Of a stretch of 56,207 nt of DNA, positions 47,870 to 56,207 are shown piece by piece (the first letter of the stretch is position 1; the number at the start of each line of letters is the position of its first letter). A program made the position numbers and the translations under genes. The stretch is taken from assembly GCF_918741275.1 (NCBI RefSeq), contig NZ_CAKKNA010000021.1, forward strand, positions 1-56,207. The letters run 5' to 3'. The DNA comes from Bacillus sp. CECT 9360. GTDB taxonomy: Bacteria > Bacillota > Bacilli > Bacillales > DSM-1321. The notes under the pieces are model-generated. The model saw nothing but the letters and a program-made list of their open reading frames with translations, was not told the DNA's origin and did no database searches.

Positions 47870-49294
47870 GTGAAGAAGCAACGGAAAGTGTTTGCAATCA
47901 ACATTCCATTTGATCAAAATGATGTATTTCCCGTTTATAAATTATTGTCCGCGAATCTTTCTCACCACGTTATGCTTGAAAGTGGAAGAGACGGACGTTT
48001 CACGATAATAGGCATCAATCCAGTAGCAGAATTGTCCGGAAAAGATGACTTGCTGACAATTGAAAGCTCTGATGGGGTGACAGAGCAGCTTCCCGGAAAC
48101 CCACTCCATTCTTTAAAGGAATGGGTGAAGCAGAGGAAGATCGAAAAGAATGAGGAATACCCTGATTTTCAAAGCGGTGTAATCGGCTTTGTCAGTTATG
48201 ATTATATTCGTTATATTGAGAAACTGCCCAATCTTGCGGAAGACGATTTAGGAACCCCTGATGTTTATTTTTTGGCTTTTGACGAAATCCTTGTCTATGA
48301 CCATAAAGAGCGTCGGCTATGGTTTATGTGTGTCTGCGGCATTAATGAAGAAATAATGGCGGATGAAAAGCTGCAAACGATGAAAGATCAATGGATATCT
48401 GCTAGGGCAGAGTTTGAAAGCTTAACTTTAAAAGGATCAGAGAAACAGCAAAAAGAAGACGTTTCCTTGACGGAAGAGCAATTCAAAGAGGCTGTGGAGA
48501 AAATTAGGAAATTTATCGCCGACGGCGATATTTTTCAAGTGAATTTATCGGTGCGTCAATCTAGTACGCTTCATGCACATCCGCTTGATGTATACGAACA
48601 ATTAAGACTCTTAAATCCATCGCCTTATATGGCTTATATTCAGAATCCGAATTTTCAAATTGTCAGCGGTTCACCAGAGCTTCTGGTAAAGAAGAAAGAT
48701 AACGAAGTGAGCACCAGGCCGATTGCCGGAACCCGCTCAAGAGGAAAAAATGCGGAGGATGATGAGCGGCTTGCCAGAGAGCTTATTGAGAATGAAAAAG
48801 AGCGCGCAGAACATGTAATGCTCGTCGATTTAGAACGAAATGACCTAGGCAGGGTCTGTGAGTACGGAACTGTAGAAGTGAACGAGTTCATGGTTATCGA
48901 AAGGTATTCCCATGTCATGCATATCGTTTCCAATGTACAGGGAAAGCTTGCCGATGGTAAGGATGCTTTTGATGTGATCGATGCCGTGTTTCCAGGAGGG
49001 ACGATTACCGGTGCACCCAAAGTCAGAACGATGGAGATTATTGAAGAGCTGGAGCCGGTCCGCCGTGGCATTTATACGGGGTCAATCGGATGGATAGGCG
49101 ACTCAGGAGATATGGAGCTTAATATTGTGATCAGAACGATGCTCGTGAAGGATGGAATCTCACATATCCAGGCCGGAGCGGGGGTTGTCATAGATTCTAA
49201 CCCAGCATTTGAGTATAAGGAGTCATTGAAAAAAGCGATGGCACTTCACAAGGCTAAAGAACAGGCAGAACTAGAAAAGGCGGAAACACGATGA
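47870..49294 (+). CDS. pabB: Aminodeoxychorismate synthase component I
   Basis: 474 residues, chorismate-binding family: [19 protein letters not shown] in the N-terminal lobe; catalytic core with [35 protein letters not shown], and [13 protein letters not shown]. Makes ADC from chorismate with PabA. The start is set at GTG 47870, 9 nt after AGGGG. ATG 47825 would add 15 residues but has no ribosome site. First gene of the folate operon; pabA overlaps by 4 nt. Confidence 0.94.
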   Translation: MKKQRKVFAINIPFDQNDVFPVYKLLSANLSHHVMLESGRDGRFTIIGINPVAELSGKDDLLTIESSDGVTEQLPGNPLHSLKEWVKQRKIEKNEEYPDFQSGVIGFVSYDYIRYIEKLPNLAEDDLGTPDVYFLAFDEILVYDHKERRLWFMCVCGINEEIMADEKLQTMKDQWISARAEFESLTLKGSEKQQKEDVSLTEEQFKEAVEKIRKFIADGDIFQVNLSVRQSSTLHAHPLDVYEQLRLLNPSPYMAYIQNPNFQIVSGSPELLVKKKDNEVSTRPIAGTRSRGKNAEDDERLARELIENEKERAEHVMLVDLERNDLGRVCEYGTVEVNEFMVIERYSHVMHIVSNVQGKLADGKDAFDVIDAVFPGGTITGAPKVRTMEIIEELEPVRRGIYTGSIGWIGDSGDMELNIVIRTMLVKDGISHIQAGAGVVIDSNPAFEYKESLKKAMALHKAKEQAELEKAETR

Positions 49295-49875
49295 TTCTCA
49301 TGATCGATAATTATGATTCATTTACCTATAATCTAGTCCAACATCTGGGGGAGATGGGGGAAAAGCTAGTTGTAAGGCGCAATGACCAAATAACAATCGA
49401 GGAGATCGAACAGCTTGTACCGGATTTTTTAATGATCTCACCGGGTCCATGCAGCCCTAATGAAGCGGGCGTTAGCCTCGCTGCGATTGAGGCATTTGCG
49501 GGGAAGATTCCTATTTTAGGGGTGTGTCTTGGACATCAAGCGATCGGCCAGGTGTTTGGCGGCCGGGTTGTGAGAGCTGAAAGGCTGATGCACGGGAAAA
49601 CATCGCAGATATACCATGACGGAAAAACGGTCTATGAAAACATCTCTAATCCGTTCCTTGCCACCCGTTACCATTCGCTCATCCTTGAGCGTGAATCCAT
49701 ACCGGATTGTTTTGTGATTTCTTCTTGGACAGAAGAAGGAGAAATCATGGGAATCCGGCACAAGGAATGGCCAATTGAAGGAGTCCAGTTTCATCCAGAA
49801 TCAATCATGACCGAAAGCGGCAAACAGCTATTGCGGAATTTCCTGAAAGCGAACAGGGCTCGGCAACAAGTGTAG
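49291..49875 (+). CDS. pabA: Aminodeoxychorismate/anthranilate synthase glutaminase subunit
   Basis: 194 residues, class I glutamine amidotransferase: catalytic Cys79 in GVCLGHQ, and the His-Glu pair in GVQFHPES. In Bacillus this protein (also called trpG) serves both PabB and TrpE. In B. subtilis TRAP controls it; I see no run of GAG/TAG repeats around its start, so that control may be absent. ATGA overlap with pabB. Confidence 0.96.
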   Translation: MILMIDNYDSFTYNLVQHLGEMGEKLVVRRNDQITIEEIEQLVPDFLMISPGPCSPNEAGVSLAAIEAFAGKIPILGVCLGHQAIGQVFGGRVVRAERLMHGKTSQIYHDGKTVYENISNPFLATRYHSLILERESIPDCFVISSWTEEGEIMGIRHKEWPIEGVQFHPESIMTESGKQLLRNFLKANRARQQV

Positions 49876-49915
49876 TTTGGTTTTCAAAATATATCAGGAT
49901 TGAAGAGGAAAATAT

Positions 49916-50776
49916 ATGTATATGTTTGTGAATGGGAAAATTGTAAAAGAGAGTGAAGCAGTGATCTCGCCTTTTGACCATGGGTTTTTATATGGTCTTG
50001 GTGTGTTTGAAACGTTCCGTATTTATGACGGACACCCCTTTTTGCTGGATGACCATATAAGCCGACTAAATAAAGGATTAAAAGAACTGAACATTCTCCA
50101 TACTTGTTCCCGACAAGAAATAGAAAATATTTTGCAAAAGCTTCTGCTTGCGAATAAATTGAAAGATGCCCGCGTCCGATTGAACATTTCAGCAGGGGCT
50201 GAGCCGGTCGGGCTTCAAACGGCTCCCTATGAAAGGCCGAACATTCTTATATTCATGCAGCAAATGACGGTTCCGGAAGGGCTGCAGGAAAAGAAGGGCA
50301 TTCTTTTGAAAACGCGCAGAAATACACCGGAAACATCCGAACGGTTAAAATCCCACCACTATTTAAATAATATTGCCGCAAAACGGGAGATAAAAGAAAA
50401 TGATGATGCAGAAGGCATTTTTTTGAATGAAGCTGGCTATCTGGCTGAAGGAATTGTTTCTAATCTGTTTTGGGTAAAAGAAAATGTCCTTTATACTCCG
50501 GCTATCCAGACGGGAATACTGAATGGGATTACCCGTCAATTTCTGCTTCAACTTGCCAAGCGGTCCGGTTTACAGTTTCACGAAGGATTATATAAAATAG
50601 AAGATATGAGCGCGGCGGATGAGGTTTTTTGCACGAATTCCATACAAGAGATTTTCAGTCTTAGGGAAGTTGAAAATATCGGAGTATATCAAGGAGCGGG
50701 CGGCAAAGTGACCCGTCTGTTATTTAGTCAATATCAAACATATCGGACCTCGCTTTTTGGCATGAATGAAATCTAA
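49916..50776 (+). CDS. pabC: Aminodeoxychorismate lyase
   Basis: 286 residues of fold-type IV PLP enzyme: SPFDHGFLYGLGVFETFR, the PLP lysine in RLKSHHYLNN, and EGIFLNEAGYLAEGIVSNLFW. Releases p-aminobenzoate from ADC. ATG 49916 is 7 nt after GAGG. 40 bp after pabA, in the same operon. Confidence 0.95.
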   Translation: MYMFVNGKIVKESEAVISPFDHGFLYGLGVFETFRIYDGHPFLLDDHISRLNKGLKELNILHTCSRQEIENILQKLLLANKLKDARVRLNISAGAEPVGLQTAPYERPNILIFMQQMTVPEGLQEKKGILLKTRRNTPETSERLKSHHYLNNIAAKREIKENDDAEGIFLNEAGYLAEGIVSNLFWVKENVLYTPAIQTGILNGITRQFLLQLAKRSGLQFHEGLYKIEDMSAADEVFCTNSIQEIFSLREVENIGVYQGAGGKVTRLLFSQYQTYRTSLFGMNEI

Positions 50777-50791
50777 TTTAAGGAGAAAAAG

Positions 50792-51628
50792 ATGGGCACT
50801 TCAACCATACAATGCGGATCACATACATTGGACTATGGAAATAAAACGTTAATCATGGGCATTTTAAATGTGACTCCTGATTCTTTTTCGGACGGGGGCC
50901 AATTTAACCGGATGGATGCTGCCCTCAAGCAGGTAGAACAGATGGTCAAGGATGGAGCGGACATTATTGATATCGGAGGCGAGTCGACCCGCCCGAATCA
51001 TACGTTTGTTGCAGAGGAAGAGGAATTGGAGCGGGTGCTTCCGATTATTGAAGCCGTGTCGAAAAGAATAGATGTCCCTATCTCGATCGATACATATAAA
51101 GCGAACGTCGCGAGATTGGCGCTGGAAGCAGGCGCCCATATAATTAACGATGTATGGGGGGCTAAAGCCGACGATAACATGTCAGCGGTAGCGGGTGAGT
51201 ACGGGGTTCCGATCATCCTGATGCATAACCGTGACAACCAATCCTATACCCATTTTATTCGTGACATTTTTAATGACTTATATGAAAGCATCACACTCGT
51301 AAAACAGGCTGGGGTTACGGATGAAAATATTATCCTTGATCCGGGGATCGGTTTTGCTAAGGATTTTGCATTAAATTTGGAAATGATGCGTAACCTTGAT
51401 AAACTTGTATCATTAGGCTATCCGGTTTTGCTCGGTACGTCCAGGAAATCAATGATCGGACATGTTCTCGATTTGCCGGCAGAAGAACGGATGGAGGGTA
51501 CAGGCGCTACAGTCTGCTACGGTATACAAAAAGGCTGCCAAATCGTCCGGATTCACGATGTTAAAGAGATATCCCGCATGGCTAAAATGATGGATGCTCT
51601 TGTCGGAAAGGGTGAATATAGTGGATAA
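50792..51628 (+). CDS. folP: Dihydropteroate synthase
   Basis: 278 residues, TIM barrel: MGILNVTPDSFSDGG, DIGGESTRP, and GTSRKSMIG. Joins p-aminobenzoate to the pterin diphosphate; target of sulphonamides. The two flexible loops look wild type. ATG follows AAGGAG. Overlaps folB by 8 nt. Confidence 0.97.
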   Translation: MGTSTIQCGSHTLDYGNKTLIMGILNVTPDSFSDGGQFNRMDAALKQVEQMVKDGADIIDIGGESTRPNHTFVAEEEELERVLPIIEAVSKRIDVPISIDTYKANVARLALEAGAHIINDVWGAKADDNMSAVAGEYGVPIILMHNRDNQSYTHFIRDIFNDLYESITLVKQAGVTDENIILDPGIGFAKDFALNLEMMRNLDKLVSLGYPVLLGTSRKSMIGHVLDLPAEERMEGTGATVCYGIQKGCQIVRIHDVKEISRMAKMMDALVGKGEYSG

Positions 51629-51980
51629 GATTTTTGTAAATCAGATGGAGTTTTACGGCTACCACGGCGTATTTCCTGAGGAAAACCGGCTTGGGCAACG
51701 GTTTGCCGTCGATTTGGAAATCGAACTGGATTTATCCAGGGCGGGCGAAAGCGATAATCTTGAAGACTCGATAAATTACGGCGAGCTATACGAAATTTGC
51801 AAAGGCATTGTGGAAGGTAAGACATTTAAGCTTGTAGAATCCATCGCTGAGCACATCGCTTCGGAAATATTAAGACAGTATAAAGAAATTCATTTTTGTA
51901 CGGTAAAGGTCTATAAACCGGACCCTCCAATTCCCGGTCATTATAAATCAGTCGCGGTGGAAATTAAAAGGGGACGGTAA
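51621..51980 (+). CDS. folB: Dihydroneopterin aldolase
   Basis: 119 residues: NQMEFYGYHGVFPEENRLGQRF, then the catalytic-region KVYKPDPPIPGHYKSVAVEI. Cleaves dihydroneopterin to the hydroxymethyl pterin. Start GTG 51621, 8 nt after AGGG, overlapping the folP stop; a longer frame from 51594 lacks a site. Confidence 0.95.
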   Translation: MDKIFVNQMEFYGYHGVFPEENRLGQRFAVDLEIELDLSRAGESDNLEDSINYGELYEICKGIVEGKTFKLVESIAEHIASEILRQYKEIHFCTVKVYKPDPPIPGHYKSVAVEIKRGR

Positions 51981-51982
51981 TT

Positions 51983-52510
51983 TTGAAAAACAGCGCATAT
52001 ATTTCCATCGGGTCCAATATGGGTGACCGTGTTAATTTTTTCAAAAAAGCGATTGAGCTTTTAGATAGAGATGAAGGAATAAAGGTAGTTGATATTTCGT
52101 CCCTCTATGAGACAGACCCAGTTGGATTTACCGATCAGCCCCTTTTTCTAAATGCTGTTTTCAAGATTGAAACCTTTTATGAGCCTGAGAAATTGTTGGA
52201 AAAGTGCTTAGAGACTGAACGAACGCTTGGGAGAAAAAGGGAAATTCATTGGGGTCCTCGTACATTAGACCTTGACATTTTGCTCTATAATCAAGAAAAT
52301 ATTGAAACAGAGAATCTTTCTGTTCCTCATCCTAGGATGCTAGAACGAGCATTTGTGATCATTCCTTTGCTGGAATTGAACCCCGACATCATGCTTCCGA
52401 AGATGGAAACACCTTTGATTGATGTTCTTGAAAAGATTAAGGATAAAGAAGGAGTTCGATTATGGAAGCGGAAAACTGGGGCAGGCGCATTCGCGCTTTT
52501 CGAAAGCTGA
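51983..52510 (+). CDS. folK: Hydroxymethyldihydropterin pyrophosphokinase
   Basis: 175 residues: AYISIGSNMGDR, LYETDPVGFTDQPLFLN, and GPRTLDLDILLY with the metal-binding aspartates. Supplies the pterin diphosphate used by FolP. The start is TTG 51983, 9 nt after AAGGGG. Its last 49 nt overlap yazB in another frame. Confidence 0.95.
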   Translation: MKNSAYISIGSNMGDRVNFFKKAIELLDRDEGIKVVDISSLYETDPVGFTDQPLFLNAVFKIETFYEPEKLLEKCLETERTLGRKREIHWGPRTLDLDILLYNQENIETENLSVPHPRMLERAFVIIPLLELNPDIMLPKMETPLIDVLEKIKDKEGVRLWKRKTGAGAFALFES

Positions 52511-52674
52511 AAGGATATACACAGGAAGGGTTCGCAAAGGAAATCGGAGTTTCCGTCACACTTTTAGGTGAAGTCGAAAGAGGAAACCGAAAGCCGACAA
52601 ACAACTTTTTGCTGGAGGTAGCCGAAATGCTCGATGTTACAGTTGATGAGCTGCGGCCGCCGGAAGATGAGTGA
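52462..52674 (+). CDS. yazB: Small HTH (XRE-type) DNA-binding protein YazB
   Basis: 70 residues, a single helix-turn-helix domain: RIRAFRKLKGYTQEGFAKEI then VSVTLLGEVERGNRKPTNN. Target unknown; always found inside the folate cluster in this group, so it may regulate it. ATG 52462 has AAGAAGGAG upstream and starts 49 nt before the folK stop. Confidence 0.93.
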   Translation: MEAENWGRRIRAFRKLKGYTQEGFAKEIGVSVTLLGEVERGNRKPTNNFLLEVAEMLDVTVDELRPPEDE

Positions 52675-52698
52675 TATTGAATTAAAGGAGGACTACAC

Positions 52699-53697
52699 GT
52701 GTTTAAGATTGGCGATATAGAGATGAAGAACCGTGTCGTTCTTGCACCGATGGCCGGGGTCTGCAACTCGGCGTTCCGTTTAACGGTGAAGGAATTTGGG
52801 GCTGGTCTGGTATGTGCTGAAATGGTCAGCGATAAAGGAATTGTTTTGCAAAATGCAAAAACGTTGAATATGCTTTATATAGATGAGCGAGAAAAGCCGC
52901 TCAGCCTTCAAATATTCGGAGGAGAAAAGGGATCTTTGGTAGAGGCGGCTCAATTCGTTGATAAAAACACCACCGCTGACATCATCGATATCAACATGGG
53001 ATGTCCGGTTCCAAAAATCACGAAGTGTGATGCAGGTGCAAAATGGCTTCTAGACCCGAACAAAATTTACGAAATGGTATCCGCTGTTGTCGATGCAGTT
53101 GATAAACCAGTTACCGTGAAAATGCGCATGGGTTGGGATGAAGACCATATTTATGCCGTCAGAAATGCCCAGGCTGTAGAACGCGCAGGTGGAAAAGCCG
53201 TTTCTTTACATGGCAGAACCCGCGTACAAATGTATGAAGGAAAAGCGAATTGGGATATCATTCGTAAAGTGAAGAACTCCGTTAACATCCCGATCATTGG
53301 TAATGGTGATGTGGAAACGCCGCAGGATGCGGAAAGAATGTTGAAAGAAACAGGCGTGGACGGAGTGATGATCGGCCGTGCCGCACTCGGTAATCCGTGG
53401 ATGATCTACCGCACGGTGAAATATCTTGAAACGGGCGAGGTCATTGAAGAGCCAACTGCACGCGAAAAAATCGATGTCTGCGTTCTGCATATGGACCGCT
53501 TGATTGCCTTAAAGAACGAAAATGTGGCAGTCCGTGAGATGCGCAAGCATGCTGCATGGTACCTAAAAGGAATTCGCGGAAATGCAAAAGCAAGAAAAGG
53601 CATAAATGAGTGCAACACAAGAGAAGATGTTGTGAACCTTTTATATGGACTGGTTGAAGAAGTGGAAGCAAGAGAACAAAACATTCTCGCAGTCTAG
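52699..53697 (+). CDS. dusB: tRNA-dihydrouridine synthase B
   Basis: 332 residues: FMN TIM barrel with LAPMAGVCNSAFR, the catalytic cysteine in INMGCPVPKITK, TVKMRMGWDE, and GVMIGRAALGNPW, then a helical tRNA-binding domain. Reduces uridines in tRNA. Start GTG 52699 follows AAAGGAGG. Confidence 0.96.
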   Translation: MFKIGDIEMKNRVVLAPMAGVCNSAFRLTVKEFGAGLVCAEMVSDKGIVLQNAKTLNMLYIDEREKPLSLQIFGGEKGSLVEAAQFVDKNTTADIIDINMGCPVPKITKCDAGAKWLLDPNKIYEMVSAVVDAVDKPVTVKMRMGWDEDHIYAVRNAQAVERAGGKAVSLHGRTRVQMYEGKANWDIIRKVKNSVNIPIIGNGDVETPQDAERMLKETGVDGVMIGRAALGNPWMIYRTVKYLETGEVIEEPTAREKIDVCVLHMDRLIALKNENVAVREMRKHAAWYLKGIRGNAKARKGINECNTREDVVNLLYGLVEEVEAREQNILAV

Positions 53698-53702
53698 AAC
53701 GG

Positions 53703-53731
53703 TTGACATTCTTTGGCTGTTTACCTATAAT
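53703..53731 (+). promoter_or_regulatory. Consensus sigma-A promoter upstream of lysS
   Basis: TTGACA (53703-53708), 17-nt spacer, TATAAT (53726-53731): both boxes and spacing are perfect. Start site expected near 53738. Confidence 0.85.
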
Positions 53732-53743
53732 ACGCTTAAATTG

Positions 53744-53770
53744 AACTGCCAGTATTGCTGGCAGTTTTTA
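53744..53770 (+). terminator. Intrinsic terminator immediately downstream of that promoter
   Basis: AACTGCCAG (53744-53752), TATTG, CTGGCAGTT (53758-53766), then TTT. It ends the pab-dusB operon and also lies only about 6 nt after the predicted start of the lysS promoter. Confidence 0.9.
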
Positions 53771-53834
53771 TATGGACAATTCCAAGTTTTCGGCATAAAT
53801 AACTGTTCGATTCATATGCTTTGTGCCAAAATAG

Positions 53835-55385
<1,551 letters not shown>

Positions 55386-55393
55386 ATAAACAG

Positions 55394-55466
55394 GACCGAT
55401 TCTTCGTAAGGCTCGAATGTTAGCAACCACTGGACATTCAAAGTTTTTAGAGAGTCGGTCTTTTTA
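55394..55466 (+). terminator. Intrinsic terminator of lysS
   Basis: GACCGAT (55394-55400) pairs with GTCGGTC (55454-55460), with an inner GAATGT/ACATTC helix, then TTTTT. Confidence 0.8.
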
Positions 55467-55637
55467 GCAGATAACATGAATTTTTCAACGAATCTCGTTT
55501 AAGTAATGACTTTTAACGGATTATTGTTATTTCAGAATAATTTTATTGAATATTTTTATCTGTTTTTAGCATGAGTTGTACTTCGTATCTACTTGTAGGG
55601 ATGGAGATTCGTTAACTAAAAAGGTTTTAAAAGTCTC
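55467..55637. other. Gap before the tRNA operon, no rRNA genes
   Basis: AT-rich with no gene. In B. subtilis an rRNA operon precedes these tRNAs; here the tRNAs follow lysS directly. Confidence 0.5.
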
Positions 55638-55666
55638 TTGATTTATCTTTGGCAAAATGATATATT
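55638..55666 (+). promoter_or_regulatory. Sigma-A promoter of the tRNA operon
   Basis: TTGATT (55638-55643), 17-nt spacer, TATATT (55661-55666), about 80 nt before tRNA-Val. Confidence 0.6.
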
Positions 55667-55752
55667 AATAAAGTCGCTTTTGAGGAAAGACAAATACATT
55701 TGTTATGGATGTATCCTTGGGAAGTGCTCATTTCAATATCTATGTTAATAAT

Positions 55753-55828
55753 GGAGGATTAGCTCAGCTGGGAGAGCATCTGCCTTACAAGCAGAGGGTC
55801 GGCGGTTCGATCCCGTCATCCTCCACCA
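55753..55828 (+). tRNA. tRNA-Val (anticodon TAC)
   Basis: 76 nt including encoded CCA. Acceptor GGAGGAT/ATCCTCC, D-loop AGCTCAGCTGGGAGAGC, anticodon arm CTGCC-TTACAAG-GCAG type loop with TAC, T-arm GGCGGTTCGATCCCGTC. Confidence 0.95.
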
Positions 55829-55867
55829 CTTTTTTTGAGAGCAAGACAGCAAAATTATTCATATACC

Positions 55868-55891
55868 GAGCCATTAGCTCAGTTGGTAGAG
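55868..55891 (+). pseudogene. 5' fragment of tRNA-Lys (acceptor 5' strand and D-arm only)
   Basis: 24 nt identical to 56001-56024 of the intact tRNA-Lys. After G24 the sequence leaves the tRNA. The upstream flank (AATTATTCATATAC) also resembles that of the intact gene (AATTACTTATAT), so about 38 bp are duplicated. Confidence 0.85.
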
Positions 55892-56000
55892 ACGAGCGTT
55901 ACATCAGTGACGAAGCTGCGAGTTGCGAAGTTTACGTCTTGAAAAGAGGTAAATTGAGCACATCTTTAACGATGAAGCAGCAGAAAGAATTACTTATATC
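55892..56000. repeat. 109-bp element between the broken and intact tRNA-Lys
   Basis: Contains two related blocks, ACATCAGTGACGAAGCTGCG and ACATCTTTAACGATGAAGCA, and a hairpin TTTACGTCTT/AAGAGGTAAA with one mismatch (55931-55953). No coding frame. It differs from Families A and B. Confidence 0.65.
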
Positions 56001-56076
56001 GAGCCATTAGCTCAGTTGGTAGAGCATCTGACTTTTAATCAGAGGGTCGAAGGTTCGAGTCCTTCATGGCTCACCA
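56001..56076 (+). tRNA. tRNA-Lys (anticodon TTT)
   Basis: 76 nt including CCA. Acceptor GAGCCAT/ATGGCTC, anticodon arm CTGAC-TTTTAAT-CAG with TTT, T-arm GAAGGTTCGAGTCCTTC. Confidence 0.96.
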
Positions 56077-56089
56077 TTTGTATTTGTAT

Positions 56090-56171
56090 GCGGGTGTGGC
56101 GGAATTGGCAGACGCACCAGACTTAGGATCTGGCGCCGCAAGGCGTGGGGGTTCAAGTCCCTTCACCCGCA
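56090..56171 (+). tRNA. tRNA-Leu (anticodon TAG)
   Basis: 82 nt, long variable arm (GCGCCGCAAGGCGT) typical of leucine tRNA. Acceptor GCGGGTG/CACCCGC, anticodon loop CTTAGGA. CCA is not encoded. Confidence 0.95.
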
Positions 56172-56179
56172 TTATTCAT

Positions 56180-56207
56180 GCGGAAGTAGTTCAGTGGTAG
56201 AATACAA
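56180..56207 (+). tRNA. tRNA-Gly, 5' part (cut by window end)
   Basis: GCGGAAGTAGTTCAGTGGTA matches the 5' half of Bacillus tRNA-Gly (usually GCC anticodon); the anticodon lies outside the window. Confidence 0.85.

Noticed and set aside
49870..49915. TRAP binding site at pabA/pabC
   Set aside because: No series of spaced GAG or TAG triplets around either start.

Overview
The window is a stretch of Bacillaceae (endospore-forming Firmicutes) chromosome near the replication origin. The evidence is the gene order: 5S rRNA end - csfB - yaaO - tmk - darA - yaaR - holB - ricT - yabA - trmN6 - yazA - rsmI - abrB (reverse) - metS - tatD - yabE - rnmV - ksgA - yabG - veg - sspF - ispE - purR - ridA - spoVG - glmU - prs - ctc - pth - fin - mfd - spoVT - yabM - yabN - rqcP - yabP - yabQ - divIC - yabR - spoIIE - yabS - yabT - tilS - hprT - ftsH - coaX - hslO - cysK - pabB - pabA - pabC - folP - folB - folK - yazB - dusB - lysS - tRNAs. 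This is essentially the Bacillus subtilis order. Relative to my memory of that genome, xpaC-yaaN (between csfB and yaaO) and yacD (between hslO and cysK) are missing. I cannot assign a genus.

Region by region. 1-300: the 3' end of an rRNA operon whose 5S gene carries an extra folded segment, then its terminator and a 21-bp tandem repeat. 467-8202: a forespore sigma inhibitor, then DNA replication, signalling and RNA-modification genes. 8292-8576: abrB on the minus strand, with its Spo0A operator. 9266-20574: metS, rRNA maturation and methylation, spore genes (yabG, sspF, spoVG), isoprenoid and purine control. 20789-28972: cell-wall precursor (glmU), PRPP (prs), stress protein Ctc, peptidyl-tRNA hydrolase, Fin and Mfd. 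29155-35300: spoVT and the yabM-N-rqcP-yabP-Q-divIC cluster, then yabR. 36381-45820: spoIIE, yabS-yabT, tilS-hprT-ftsH and coaX. 45846-55385: hslO, cysK, the pab/fol folate operon, dusB and lysS. 55753-56207: tRNA-Val, a broken tRNA-Lys copy, tRNA-Lys, tRNA-Leu and the start of tRNA-Gly.

Sporulation runs through the window. Predicted sites include two abutting 0A boxes at abrB, a Spo0A-type wide-spaced promoter at spoIIE, sigma-H at spoVG, sigma-G at spoVT, sigma-K at yabG and sigma-B at ctc.

The gene content is conventional. The unusual part is a layer of small interspersed repeats. Family A is about 65 bp and often ends in a terminator-like CTCGCC hairpin. Family B is 70-340 bp, palindromic, with CCACRTCC-type hairpins. 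A Family-B-like segment lies inside the 5S rRNA gene and would fold as a three-way junction. A different element lies beside a duplicated 5' part of tRNA-Lys, where B. subtilis has tRNA-Thr. Two aminoacyl-tRNA synthetase genes (metS, lysS) have a promoter followed by an intrinsic terminator ahead of the gene, with no T-box signature that I can see. These three points are the best leads; I see no clearly new multi-gene system.
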